A DNA stretch of 64,000 nucleotides from Silurus meridionalis (taxonomy: Eukaryota; Chordata; Actinopteri; Siluriformes; Siluridae): assembly GCF_014805685.1 (NCBI RefSeq), contig NC_060891.1, forward strand, positions 29,858,898-29,922,897, in the 5' to 3' direction. This document shows, in pieces, positions 32,728 to 44,281 of this stretch. The translations under genes and the position numbers were made by a program. The notes under the pieces were generated by a model. The model had not been told where the DNA came from. It saw only the letters and a list, made by a program, of their open reading frames with translations, and did not search any database. The stretch's first letter is position 1. Each line of letters opens with the position of its first letter.

Positions 32728-35090
32728 TCAGTCAAGAACTCTGTTCCACATGTCTCCCTAATGATTGGGCAAAATCTTAAATCAAAAGACTTAGGGCCAA
32801 TGGTCAGAGAAGCAAGTCAGATAACTGAATGGATACCAGTGGAAAAGATATGAGCATGACATCAGACAGGAAATATCTCAGAATAAAACTAACAGCTGAA
32901 GACAGTGCAGTAGCTCACACTATTTTGATCAACAGACAGATGCAAGTGAGAACACAAGTAGGGCAGGTAGGACAATGGCAACAGAAGGAAGAACAGGCTG
33001 AACTAGAAGAAGAACAGGTGCTGAAACAAATTCCGGAAAAGCTATGGACTAAACATCAGACAGATGTAGGGTTAGTTAAGTCATCAGGGTTGGCGAAAAT
33101 TCAATTAAAACCCAATGTGCAATTACCGTACCAGAAACAATACCAATTGTCGCAACAGGAGATAGAGGGGATAAGACCCACCATTGAGGGACTAGTTGAA
33201 GCAGGAGTGTTAATCCCAACAAACAGCCCTTGCAACACCCCCATTTTTCCGGTCAGAAAACCAAATTCAGACAAGTGGAGATTGGTCCATGATTTAAGAC
33301 CAATAAATCGTGTGGTGGTAGCAGAAAATCCTGTAGTACCCGATCCACACACACTGTTAACAAACATCCCTGAAGGGACTAAATGGTACACTGTAATTGA
33401 TTTATGCTCAGCATTTTTTAGTGTACCTCTGCATTCTGAGTCTCAGTTTCTGTTTGCATTTACATACGGGGGAAAACAATACACCTACACACGTCTGCCA
33501 CAAGGGTATTGTGAAAGTCCGTCAATTTTTAACCAGGTGTTAGCACGAGATCTGGCAGATCTAGACATTCAAAGCAGTTTGCTTCAATATGTGGACGACC
33601 TACTGATTTGTAGTCAAACTAAAGAACAGTGCATGAAGGACTCGTTAAAGGTCCTGGAAACCCTAGCTCATAATGGACACAAGGTCAGTAAGGAAAAATT
33701 GCAATTCTGCCGACAAAAGGTAGAATATTTGGGTAGAGTGCTCGAAGGCACTACACGCAAAATCTCGCCCTCTCATGTAGAGGCAATTCAGAAGACACCA
33801 CAACCTCAAACAGTGTAACATATGTTGTCATTCCTGGGGTTAGCAGGTTTTAGCAGACCATGGATTTGTGATTTTGCATTAAAAACACAACCTCTCAGAG
33901 ACATGATGAAGGCAGCTGATCAGACAAAATCTAGCGCACGTCTGGTCTGGACAGAGGAAGGAAAAAAGGCTTTTGAAACAATTAAAAGTGATCTAAAATC
34001 TGCCCCAGCACTAGCTTGTCCAGACTACACAAAACCATTTCACCTCTATGTGTCAGAAAGGCGAGGTTTTGCATCAGCTATTTTAGCACAACAGCAACAG
34101 AGCATGGGAAAGAAGCCAATTGCATACTATAGTACGGCTCTTGACAATGTGGAAAAAGGCATGCCACCTTGTTACAGAGGATTGGCAGCCGCAGCATTTG
34201 CCTATCAAATAGCATCAACAATCACGATGGGTCATCCAGTGACCCTGTACACTTCTCATGCATTACATGCTCTGCTGACAAGTCAAAAGTTTGTGATCAC
34301 GAATGCACGAAAGACAGGGTATGATGTCATCCTGTCTGCACCAGAACTAACAATTGAGAGGTGCCTCACAATCAATCCAGCTGATCGAGTGGTCTTATCA
34401 GATGAGGGAATTCCCCATGAGTGCACTACAGAAGCAGAGAAATTTCTAAAAGCTAGAGATGACCTAGAGAGCCAACCACTACAAGATGCCCAAATTGTTT
34501 TGTTTGTGGACGGTTCTTGCTATCGCGCAAACGATGGCAATAAAGCAGGATATGCTGTAGTCATGCACAATGAGGAAGATGACTCGTTTCGAGTACTAAC
34601 TAGTGTAAGCGTACCACAACCTTGTTCTGCCCAATTGGCAGAAATAAAAGCGTTAACAGCAGCATGTAGGTTGGGAGCAGGGGGAAGGTGTACTATTTAC
34701 ACTGATTCAGCATATGCACATGGGGTATGTCACACATTTGGACCCATCTGGGAACAAAGGGGTTTCCAGAGAGCTGATGGATCATCCATTTTGCATGGTC
34801 CTGCAATTTCTGATTTGCTCAAAGCAATGATGCTTCCAAAGGCATTAGCCATTGTGAAGTGTAAAGCCCACAAATCTGATGGAGATATGGTCAGTAGAGG
34901 TAATGCGGCAGCAGATGAGGCAGCTAAAAGTGCAGCAGTAGAAAAAGACTGTGTGAAAGTGATGATGGTACAAGATGAAGAACATGAGGAAGTGCGAGGG
35001 CAGGTAACAGAGGAAGATCTTGGGGAATATCAGGATGTAGCAAGTGGAGAGGAGAAAGAGAGATGGAAAAAACAAGGGGCAGTACAAGAC
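32728..35090 (+). pseudogene. pol: Contig D pol: RT and RNase H, one nonsense codon
   Basis: Most complete RT in the window. RT motifs: WRLVHDLRPINR, YTVIDLCSAFF (catalytic Asp), LPQGYCESPSIFNQ, LQYVDDLLICS (YVDD at 33588-33599). A TAA at 33816-33818 replaces a CAA found in copy F; the frame then continues in register through connection and RNase H (VLFVDGSCYR, AEIKAL, TIYTDSAYAHG, KCKAHKSDGD) to 35090. QYVDD plus this RNase H is class I-like (gamma/epsilon). The left end starts between protease and RT at the gap. Confidence 0.9.
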
Positions 35091-36815
35091 TGTCGAGAAA
35101 AATATTTTAATCAACCATATCTAGCGTGTGTTATAATCAAACTAATATTATCAAACTAAATTAACCTAATTAACTTAATAAAGCAATATAGAACTTATTA
35201 GATATAATAGATGTAGTTTGACAAAACCTATTTGATCTATATGTTAATCAAACCTTTATTTACATCAAGTATTAATAATAATAATAAGGTATTTACATGT
35301 GTGAGTAGGATAGAATCTGACTAAATGTTATGAGTGTATGGAATAGGCAAAGAAGGACAGGAAACAAACTTGAGGGAGATTAAGCATCTTTATTGAAATA
35401 GCAAGGCGTACGGGCTTCAGCAGCTGCAGGAGACATGTAGGAGTAGCTAGGCCCAAGGCCGGGCGAAGACACAGAAGCATGGGCAGGAGACATGAAAGAG
35501 CGGCTTGGCCCGAAGCCAGGTGAAGGCACAGGAGCACGGTGACTTGGCAAAGCAACAGGAGACGTAGGGGAATAATCAGTGGGAGACCAGTGTGAAGGAT
35601 AGGGAGAAAACTGTGGTGTCGTGTCAGGGAAGTAGGAGCATCCGTGACGGCTGTTGAGCTCAGGAGAAGTCTGTGTGCTCTTGTCACGCTGTAGAAGTGC
35701 TCTGCACAATGCGAGGAGGCAGGAAGGCATCCTCAGGGACACTTGGGCTGGAAAGATGTTCAAGAAAATGAGTAAGCTCAGCGGCAAGTAAGGAGAGCTG
35801 AAACTGGCGAAATTGTCGGCGAAGAATGCCCAACTGAGTCGTTCTGGGAGGCAAACGTGGTGGAGCTGAGCAAAGAGACCAACAGAGATAAGATATTAGA
35901 CAGGGTCAAATCACGGTGACTACGGGCATAAGCAAAAGATAACACTCATGCAAGAAAAGATTCTACACACTGTGTAACATTCAGTTCAGAATGCACAATT
36001 AAAATATAACCTAGGCGCATACAACTATTAATTAAAAGTATTATAATCAAGCACAGTATACAAACAATGATCTAACTCAATTAAATAAAAGTAGAATAGC
36101 AAAACAGCATTATAAAAAGAATAAAGCATAACACTTACCCATTGCAAATGCAGGAAGACAAAATAGGCCGAAAAAGGTTGTTCACACTTGAGAGACTGAA
36201 GAACGTATGGTTGAACTCAGAGAAAAATAAGGGCTTTATACTCACTCATATTTTTTTTAACATAAAGTTATGGGCCGTAAATAAGGGGAAACGGGAAAAA
36301 GACAGGAACCCCAAATATGGTGTTGTTTGGGAGAATAGAAGCCAAGGCCAAAGATAAGGGGAACTAGGAAAAGAAGACAGAAATGGAAGAGAAGGCAGAA
36401 AATGGAAGATAAGGGGGAAAAGAAGACAGAAATGGAAGAGAAGGCAGAAAATGGAAAATAAGGGGAATTACTCAAGGTCAAGGAATAAAAAAATAAAAGA
36501 TACGGTGGCTACAGGGTATAAATATGAGCGTGAAACAACAGTCAGTGTACTTCCTCACTATGGCGTGCTCTATCATTTGTTGATGTGCTGTTCATTTTGA
36601 TGTGAAGTACCCACCTTCTACTGAGCTCTTTGGAACGTGCATGGAAATAAAGAAGTTTTGCTTTTACTCATCCAGGACTGAGGATCCTTCATTGGCGGTT
36701 TGTGTCTATTATATTTGTGTTTTTTCTAGAATTGGCTGGGCATTATTGGGAATCCTCTGAGCAAAGAAATCCACCCTCGATGTGTCGCCTCAGAGACGGG
36801 CTCTGAGTTCCGACA
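35091..36815 (+). repeat. LTR-D, solo LTR inside pol with 4-bp target duplication
   Basis: 1,725-bp LTR in plus orientation, TGTCGAG...TTCCGACA, flanked on both sides by AGAC (35087-35090 and 36816-36819). The uninterrupted site CAAGACCCC is seen in copy F near 51635. A four-base duplication fits gamma/epsilon-type integration. Pol continues on both sides, so this LTR is solo. The nested LTR-C occupies the identical position in ERV-B. Confidence 0.93.
35380..36142 (-). pseudogene. LTR antisense spliced gene, copy D (one frameshift)
   Basis: Start codon 36142-36140, donor GTAAGT at 36138, intron 36138-35876, exon 2 from 35875, stop 35382-35380; AATAAA at 35394-35389 lies within the last codons and antisense TATA at 36240-36235. 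Exon 2 is open except for a one-base insertion near 35693. Its C-terminus (EARTPCYFNKDA) shows the tail lost by frameshift in copy C. Confidence 0.65.
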
Positions 36816-37712
36816 AGACCCCAACACAGGGTTATGGAGAAGTATTGATGGAGTGTGGGTAGCACCATTAGCTCTTTACCAAGCTCATTACTGAAGCACA
36901 TGGGGTAGATCACTGTAATCGTAGGGAGACCATAGACACAATCCGAAGGAATTGGTGGTCGCAATATCTGGCCAGTATGGTGGACAAATTCCTGAGGTCC
37001 TGTGAGCTATGTGCAGCACGAAATGTCAGGAAACATTTCACAGCACCAATCAGTCACATTCCTGAACCAAGGGACCATTTCGACATTTGATGATGGACTT
37101 TGTGGACATGGCAGATAGAAAGGAAGGGAAAAGATACATCTTGGTAGTAATAGATCGTTTTAGCAGATGGGTTGAGGCAACAGCTACTGCCAAGAATGAC
37201 GCAAAGACTGTAGCTAAGTTTTTAATCAGGGAAGTGATTCCAAGGTTTGGGATACCTGACAAACTGAGCTCTGACAATGGACCACATTTTGTAAATAATG
37301 TGATCAAGGCAATTTCAGAAGCTTTGTGTATCAAGCAAAGAATGGGGTGTGTTTACCATCCACAGTCACAGGGAATGGTTGAGAGAGCAAATGGAGTGTT
37401 GAAGGAGAAAATAGCAAAAATTTGTGCTAGCACAGATCTGAATTGGGTACAGGCTCTCCCACTGGCATTGATGAAAATGCACTCTCAAACAAATCGCAAC
37501 ACACACCTGACACCACATGAGTTGCTGACAGGACGACCCATGCCAGTTGCTTTTACACAAGGACCTTACACAAGCTCCTCACTTGAACAACTTGAAGCAA
37601 ACATGTCTAGTTATTGCAAACATCTGACGCAAATACACAGAACTTTATATTCACAGGTTCGTGAAGCCACACACGGAGCACAGGTTGACGAGCCACTACA
37701 GCAGGTGCAACC
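36816..37712 (+). pseudogene. pol: Contig D pol: integrase, 3' truncated
   Basis: Continues pol after the solo LTR: zinc finger (HGVDHCNRRET...CELC), core DFVDM, SSDNGPHF, ERANGVLKEK. It differs from ERV-B integrase at very few residues. Coding homology stops at about 37712, before the GPY/F domain; about 40 bp of unrelated sequence then enters the gap. Small frame breaks near 36885 and 37080. Confidence 0.87.
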
Positions 37713-37753
37713 GAACCTTCAAATTACCCCAAGAGCACAGAGACCACTCATCC

Positions 37754-37853
37754 NNNNNNNNNNNNNNNNNNNNNNNNNNNNNNNNNNNNNNNNNNNNNNN
37801 NNNNNNNNNNNNNNNNNNNNNNNNNNNNNNNNNNNNNNNNNNNNNNNNNNNNN
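37754..37853. other. Assembly gap (100 N)
   Basis: Fixed 100-N spacer right of contig D. The sequence after it (37854-38400) has no recognised gene. Confidence 0.99.
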
Positions 37854-38414
37854 TGGAGGAGTGTGTTGCACTGTTAGAAGATGGAGGGATCAGTGGAGCA
37901 ATGATAGAGGATGGAGGGAGGACAGGATTTAAGTGAATCAATGCTTCAGATCAGTGAGATTACAAGATGGATTTAAAGCTGTAGATTTTATAGGAGGGTG
38001 GATTTTATTTGTACATACTGTTCTTTCCTTTAAAAATGGATTGAGGGGTTGGTTTGGGGAAAGGAAGAGGCTTATTCATGTTTACTCCAATAACATCACT
38101 TGGGAGGGGCAGATTTGATTCTACCCTCTGACATCTACCGGATGTCTGCCCTGGAGATTTAGTGCAATGAAACGGTGCAGTGAGCTGCACAGGGTGGAGC
38201 TGGTGGATGGAGCTCACGTGGCTCTAAAGCAGATGAAGCATCAGTGGAATTCATGATGGAGATGCTGAAGCAGCTGGATGTTTTTTTAATGGTTTATAAA
38301 TTTATAGTGTTTTAAATGTCTTTATTACACAAATTACAAACTATTTAATTTAATTTATTAAATTTATTTTATATATATTAATTTATTTATATACATTTTA
38401 ATTTAATAAATAAA

Positions 38415-38965
38415 TTTACACCTTTGGCTGATCTGGAACACTTGGCTGTTGCAAACAAGAACAGAGCAAACACCGTACTAAGACGTCTCTGTAGCAGCAG
38501 TTTTCAGGCTACTTGGTATGTTTACTGTAAATCTTGAATTTGAGCATCTTCTCACATTATTTGTGGATTGTTCAGTTTTTTACTCATGTTCTTTGTCCAC
38601 CTGAAACAGGACGACTTGGCTAACAAGGGCTTAAGGAGAAACTCCCAATGTCAGTCCAAAATCTGACAAAAAAGCATAGATGTGTTTGGAACAGAAAAAC
38701 TCAGGAAAGATATCATTAAATCTTTATTCTCTGATGTTTAGTTCTTTATCAACAGGAAAGTGCTTCAGCAAGTCCTAATTTTATGATGGATTTTGTGTGC
38801 AGATTTGCCGTGGGAGCTGCAGCTTGCAGTGGTTTATGCCACTCATGATCTGGCAGCCAGCAACCCCAAAGTCGCTGTAAAGATTTTGGAATCATGGTGA
38901 CAAGACATCACAAAGCTCATTCCTCCAGCCGTCACCAAGCCTCAGACTCTCTTTATGAATGATTT
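38415..38965 (+). pseudogene. Degenerate paralogue of the host gene at 14640-19994
   Basis: 38419-38514 matches exon 15222-15122 of the host gene in the same frame ([30 protein letters not shown] against [19 protein letters not shown]...), followed by a GTATG donor. After TGTGTGCAG, 38812-38950 matches the last host exon (LPWELQLAVVYATHDL against [16 protein letters not shown]), with a stop at 38899. Opposite strand to the first copy. Confidence 0.6.
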
Positions 38966-39830
38966 AATAGATTACTTTAATAGTGATTTACATCTAAAAC
39001 TTTTGTTCATAAAGAAATAAAATACATTTTAGATCTGTACAGTGTTATCTGCTGTCTATTATAGTTTATGTTTATGTGGAAAAAGCCTGTATGCTATAGA
39101 CTTCATGATGGAGACATCAGACAGTTTGGATCAGGACCAGCAAAACCCATCACAGTGAGCACTGGGACCTCAGGGCCGTATCCTCAGTCACCAGCAGTTC
39201 ACACTGTGATTTATTGTGGATGATCAAACACACACCCTCCATACACACTTTTACCCTCTGTGGTGACTGAGAGCCAGGAAATGATACACCAGTGGAAGGT
39301 TGAAAAGTCACACCGTAACAAGAAACATGTTGATGTGCTGAAAACGGTGCACAATGAGAAGAAAAAATGTTGATCATGTCAACAAAAATAAAATTAAACT
39401 GGTCTAAAAATATAAAAAGTAGAAAGTACAGATATTTATGTACAAATTTAATGAGTGAAAGTAAAAAAGTGTAAAAAATAAATAGTGAAGTAAAATACTG
39501 ATAGCAGAAAAACCGACTTAAGTACAGTATTGAAGTATTTGTACTTCATTACTTCACACCTCTGCATTTACACAGAGTCTCAACTCTTTTGGAATTGGGG
39601 TTGTATTTCAGAGATTTTGTAGAGAAACAGGAGCAAGAAGAAAAAGAAGCCAAACTGAAATCCAGTCAGAGTTTCTCACAAACTGTTCCTGCAGGATGCA
39701 GACCAGGCAGCCGTCTCACATGAGCTGTTTTTCAGAACTTTCTATTGAAATATTTAAAGTTTCTCAAAGTCTGTTACACCAAACCATAAACAATCAGACA
39801 GTGCCATGTTAAGCCTTCAGGCTGGATGCT

Positions 39831-39965
39831 GGTTTGTTATGGTTGGATGCTGGTTTGTGATGGTTGGATGCTGGTTTGTGATGGTTGGATGCTGGTTTGT
39901 GATGGTTGGACGCTGGTTTGTGATGGTTGGATGCTGGTTTGTGATGGTTGGATGCTGGTTTGTGA
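39831..39965. repeat. 21-bp minisatellite
   Basis: About six and a half copies of GGATGCTGGTTTGTGATGGTT with single-base variants. A plus-strand frame gives MLVCDGW repeats, but this follows from the 21-base period and is not evidence of a gene. 39000-39800 holds no recognised gene. Confidence 0.95.
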
Positions 39966-40284
39966 ATGGAGGGAGGAGCAGAAAAGCATAAGAAGGAAAA
40001 AATGCATAAGCGCATATGGAAACCAGGGGATATTTTATGAGGTTAATATTGAAGCTTCTGCTAGAGATGATGAATGGCGGTGCAGCTGTGGCTACAGTGA
40101 AAAGAGACTTGTTGAATTGTGTTCACTGGGTTTCCTGCTTTAGTTAACGGCATTCATTCACGCTGTATGAAATGTCTGTGATGCAGCGCTCTGTTATACT
40201 GCATATCTGTATAATTCTATAGCTGTGGCATCATAATGATGTTATTAAGAGGGGGACTGGAGACCTGCCACTGTATAAACTATT

Positions 40285-40600
40285 AAAATCAAATCAAATT
40301 TTATTTACATTTACATTTGCAGGATTTAGCAGATGCCCTTATCCAGAACAGCGTACAAAAGTGCTTTGAGTCTCTAGTAATGAATAAATCTACACTGGTA
40401 CACAAGATTACAAACTTAATATAAATATAACTCTTGAATTCAACAAACTTGGAAAGTGCTAATTGAAGTATTTCAGGAAGAGGTTGGTCTTCAGTCGTCG
40501 CTTGAAGATAGTCAGGGACTCTGCTGCACGGACATCTAGGGGAAGTTCATTCCTCCACCTCGGTGCCAGAACAGAGAAGAGCCTTGATGTGTACTTACTT
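40285..40600. repeat. Dispersed fish repeat
   Basis: Begins with TTTACATTTACATTTGCAGGATTTAGCAGATGCCC and continues through GTCTTCAGTCGTCGCTTGAAGA and AGGGGAAGTTCATTCCTCCACC, phrases common to a widespread teleost repeat. 40600-40888 resembles a LINE 3' tail at its left side; otherwise nothing is recognised. Confidence 0.5.
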
Positions 40601-40888
40601 ATTTGTCACATACATATACATACAGAGTACAACATGCAGTGAAATGCGGTAACTATGTAAATAAAAATATAAAATAAACAAAGAAATAGGGCGGAGCAGT
40701 CGTGACCGACACCGTCTTGATGACAACGAGTAACGCTGTGCAGATCTACTGTGTATTTTATTTATTTAAAAAATATACAATGTTATAAATATAATCTGTA
40801 AAAAATATTTATAAAGAGATCACATTTTTAGGCTTTATGTGATGATGGAGGAAGCTGATCTAAGGCACTTGGTGACGGCTGAGGGAAC

Positions 40889-42571
40889 TGTCGGAACTCA
40901 GAGCCCGTCTCTGAGGCGACACATCGAGGGTGGATTCCTTTGCTCAGAGGATTCCCAATAATGCTCAGCCAATTCTAGAAAACACAAATATAATAGACAC
41001 AAACCGCCAATGAAGAATCCTCAGTCCTGGATGAATAAAAGCAAAACTTCTTTATTCCATGCAGGTTTCAAAGAGCTCAATAAAAGCTGGGTACTTCACA
41101 TCAAAATGAACAGCACATCAACAAATGATAAAGCATGCCAAAGTGAAGAAGTACACTGACTGTTGTTTCACGCTCGTATTTATACCTTGTGGCCACCGTG
41201 TCTTACTATTTTTTTCTACTTCCTTGACCTTGAAGAATTCCCCTTATGTCTCGGTCTTACCTTCTTTGTCCATAATTCCCCTTATGTCTCTGAATTTTGC
41301 CTTCCTTGTCAATTCCCCTTATCTTTGGCCTTGGCGTTCATTCTTTCAACAATACCATATTTGGAGTTCCTGTGTTTTTTTAGTTCCCCTTATTTTCCGG
41401 CCCATAATTTTATATTAAAAAAAAATATGAGTGAGTATAAAAGGCTTTTACTTTTCTCTGGTTTTAACCATACATTCTTCAGTCTTTCAAGTGTGAACAA
41501 CCTTTTTACGGCCTATTTTGTCCTCCTGCATTTGCAATGGGTAAGTGTTATGTTTTATTCTTTTATAATGCTGTTCTGCTATTCTACTTACATTTGATTG
41601 AGTTATAACATTGTTTATAGTTTGTTTACGTACTATGCTTGATTAATTAATGGCTGTAAGCGCCTAAGTTATATTTTACCTTGTGCATTCTGAACTGATT
41701 GTTACTCAGTGTATATGATTTTCTTGAGTGTTATCCTTTACTTGTGCTCAACCGTCACTATGATATTCCCTTTTTAACATCTTATCTCTGTTGGTCTCAT
41801 TCCCCAGCTCCACCACGCCGATCAGCTCGGTCTCATTCCCCAGCTCCACCACGCCTGCCTCCCAGACCATCGGCCCTGGGTGCTCGCAGACAGTACCGCC
41901 AACTTCAGCTCTCTCTCTTGCTGCTGAGTTTACTCATTTTTAGAACAGCTCTCTAGCCCAAATATCCCAGCTAATGCCTTCGTGCCTCCTCGCATTTCTG
42001 GGTCTTACAATGCTTGATGGGAGTACACAGACTTCCCCTGATCTCAGCCGTCCACGACTGCTCCTGTTTTCCTGACACGACACCACAGTTTTCTCCCTAT
42101 CCTTCACACTGGTCTACCACTGGTTCTTTCCCTGCTTCTCCGTTCCGCCAAACCAGCGTGCTCCTGTGTCTTCACCCATCCCTGGACCAAGCTACGCTTT
42201 TATGTCCCCTGTCCATGCTTCTGTGTCTTCACCTGGGCCTAGATTCAACTTCTCCTTCATTTCCCTGCTGCTGCAGAACCCCATACACCCTGCTATTTCA
42301 ATAAAGACGATTAATCTCCCTCAAGTTTGTTTCTTGTCCTTTTTTGCCTATTCCATACACTCATAACATTCAGTCAGTTTCTAGCCTACTCACACATGTA
42401 AATACCTTATTATTATTATTAATACTTGATGTACATAAAGGTCTATTTGTCAAACTTCATCTAATAAGTTCTATATTGCTTATTAAGGTACTTAGGTTAA
42501 TGTTATTTTGATAATATTAGTTTGATTATAACACACACTAGATATGGTTGATTGAAATGTTTTTCTCGACA
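40889..42571 (-). repeat. LTR-E3', 3' LTR of ERV-E (second LTR subtype)
   Basis: 1,683-bp LTR followed on the right by the PPT (42572-42587) and accessory gene. The segment between the two TATA boxes (about 41220-41400) differs from A/C/D/F: it repeats CCCCTTATGTCTC units. The sense TATA and antisense TATA (41436-41442) are retained. Confidence 0.92.
41537..42310 (+). pseudogene. LTR antisense spliced gene, copy E (damaged)
   Basis: ATG 41537-41539, donor at 41541, intron 41541-41817 ending TTCCCCAG, exon 2 from 41818, AATAAA 42300-42305. A 36-bp segment that includes the acceptor itself (GGTCTCATTCCCCAG) is duplicated in frame, giving two tandem acceptors (41817 and about 41853). Several one-base indels after about 41915 break the frame. 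Confidence 0.6.
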
Positions 42572-43315
42572 TTACTCCCCCCTCTGAGACTTTATAGTCT
42601 CACATTCCACTATAATCACTTATAACCGTTTCTTAATCATACATATTCATGTAATACAGCAGTAAAAAAAATCTTTGACTTCTTTGGCATGTTGTAGTTT
42701 TCTTCTGACCCAGATACTTTGCGTATCGCAGGGGGTCTTGTTGGAGCCCTGGAAGAGGTTACTAGCACTTTACCAGGCACTCGAGTGTTGCTATCCACGT
42801 GAATATGTTGGTCCAAGGAAAAGGTCCATTAAGGCTTGAATAATAACAATGAAAGGAATAATAAACAAAGCAACAGGAAACAATGAGAAAAGCAAAAAGG
42901 AAACGAAATAAACGAAATAAAAGCAAAAGCTATAAACGAAATAAAAGCAAAAGCTCAGAAACAGATCAAAAAAAAAAACAAAAAAAAAACTAAGAAACAG
43001 ATCGACATTACTCGACATTACTTTACTCCCAGATCGACATTACCCAGATCGACATTACTCGACATTACTCCCACCCTCACACCAATGGGTGCGCCAAAAC
43101 CACAACATCGATGAACTAGGAGTGGGCGAAAAACCCTGTAGACAATCATACCAGGGAAAATTCCCACCCTGCCCGCCAGTGGCGCGACAGTGGAATCACC
43201 ACCAAGGTCATCCTTAGTCGGGTGTACATGCAGTTAAAATAGAAAATACATGAACAAAAGAAAAATGAAATCAAACAATGTAGTCCTCATAAACGTGGTA
43301 AAGCTATGATACAGG

Positions 43316-44073
43316 CTATAACCGCTTAATCCAATGAGGTAAGGGAGCAGATATATGGCGACCAGTCCGTAATGCGAACCACACAGCATTGTACCATTTT
43401 AGACGGGACCGTCTACCATGCACTGAAACTACCTCTGAGTCTCTGGCACGCTTGTGATATCTGTGACACAGGATGGGGCGACAGTGCCAACCCCAGTGTT
43501 TTGCTGATTCCGTTGTCCATAGAACATAGCCTCCTAAGGTAATGGTGTAGTATGTTACAGTGGTGCGTTGCATGACGAAGGTCGTAAGCAGAAAACTATG
43601 GGTGTTTCGGGCTCTTGTCGAGAAGGAAAGAACCCCAAATGACTCAGCCAGGAGATTGCGCGACGTGTGTGAAGACTCGGGTGACCATCTGGAGTCCACC
43701 AGGAAGATCATAAACAGAGTTCTGAATGGAGTCTAGCCACATCCTCTGGGAAAACATGTTAGCATGGCGCAAAATGGCGGTCACTGGTCTACGCTGGTCC
43801 TCATCTGTTTCCCAGGCAAACTCATCCCTCTGTGGAGGAAAACCGAACCACTCATGGGGTCCACCATGGCATCGTTTCACCCAAAGGACAGTCGTCACCG
43901 TTTGGCACCACAAACAATGTGTCTGATTGTCATAGGTTAGGCTGCACACGCCTCACAAGGACCCCTGAAAGTGTTGAAGGCGGCGATATCCCTCATAACA
44001 TGTTTCTGTGTATGCACACCCAGGAAACAGTCGCAGATTCGGCTGTAGCCACCTGGGTTCTCTGGCATGTTCC
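43316..44073 (-). pseudogene. ERV-E accessory gene, frameshifted
   Basis: Same gene as 24849-25601, with the acceptor TGTGTGCAG at about 44085-44077. Damaged near the start codon, near 43930-43860 and at 43650. The C-terminal 130 codons are open and end ISAPLPHWIKRL at 43316, the tail shared with the diverged copy at 7356. Confidence 0.85.
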
Positions 44074-44281
44074 TGCACACAACATGAAGAACTCACAACA
44101 ACAACATGGTTTATACAACATAATGTGGATTAGTAACGACTTAAAGCAAGTGTCATGAAAGTGGGAAATATAGAAGTAAACCTCCACGGGTATGTTATTA
44201 GTATCTAGATTAATTAGACAGATAGATAGATGGCTAGACAGATATATCTAATAAATATTAAAAGGATATGTTTGGTGTACA

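Noticed and set aside
39806..39991. Plus-strand frame of MLVCDGW repeats
   Set aside because: A 21-bp minisatellite keeps all frames periodic and open; no start context, conservation or other coding signal.
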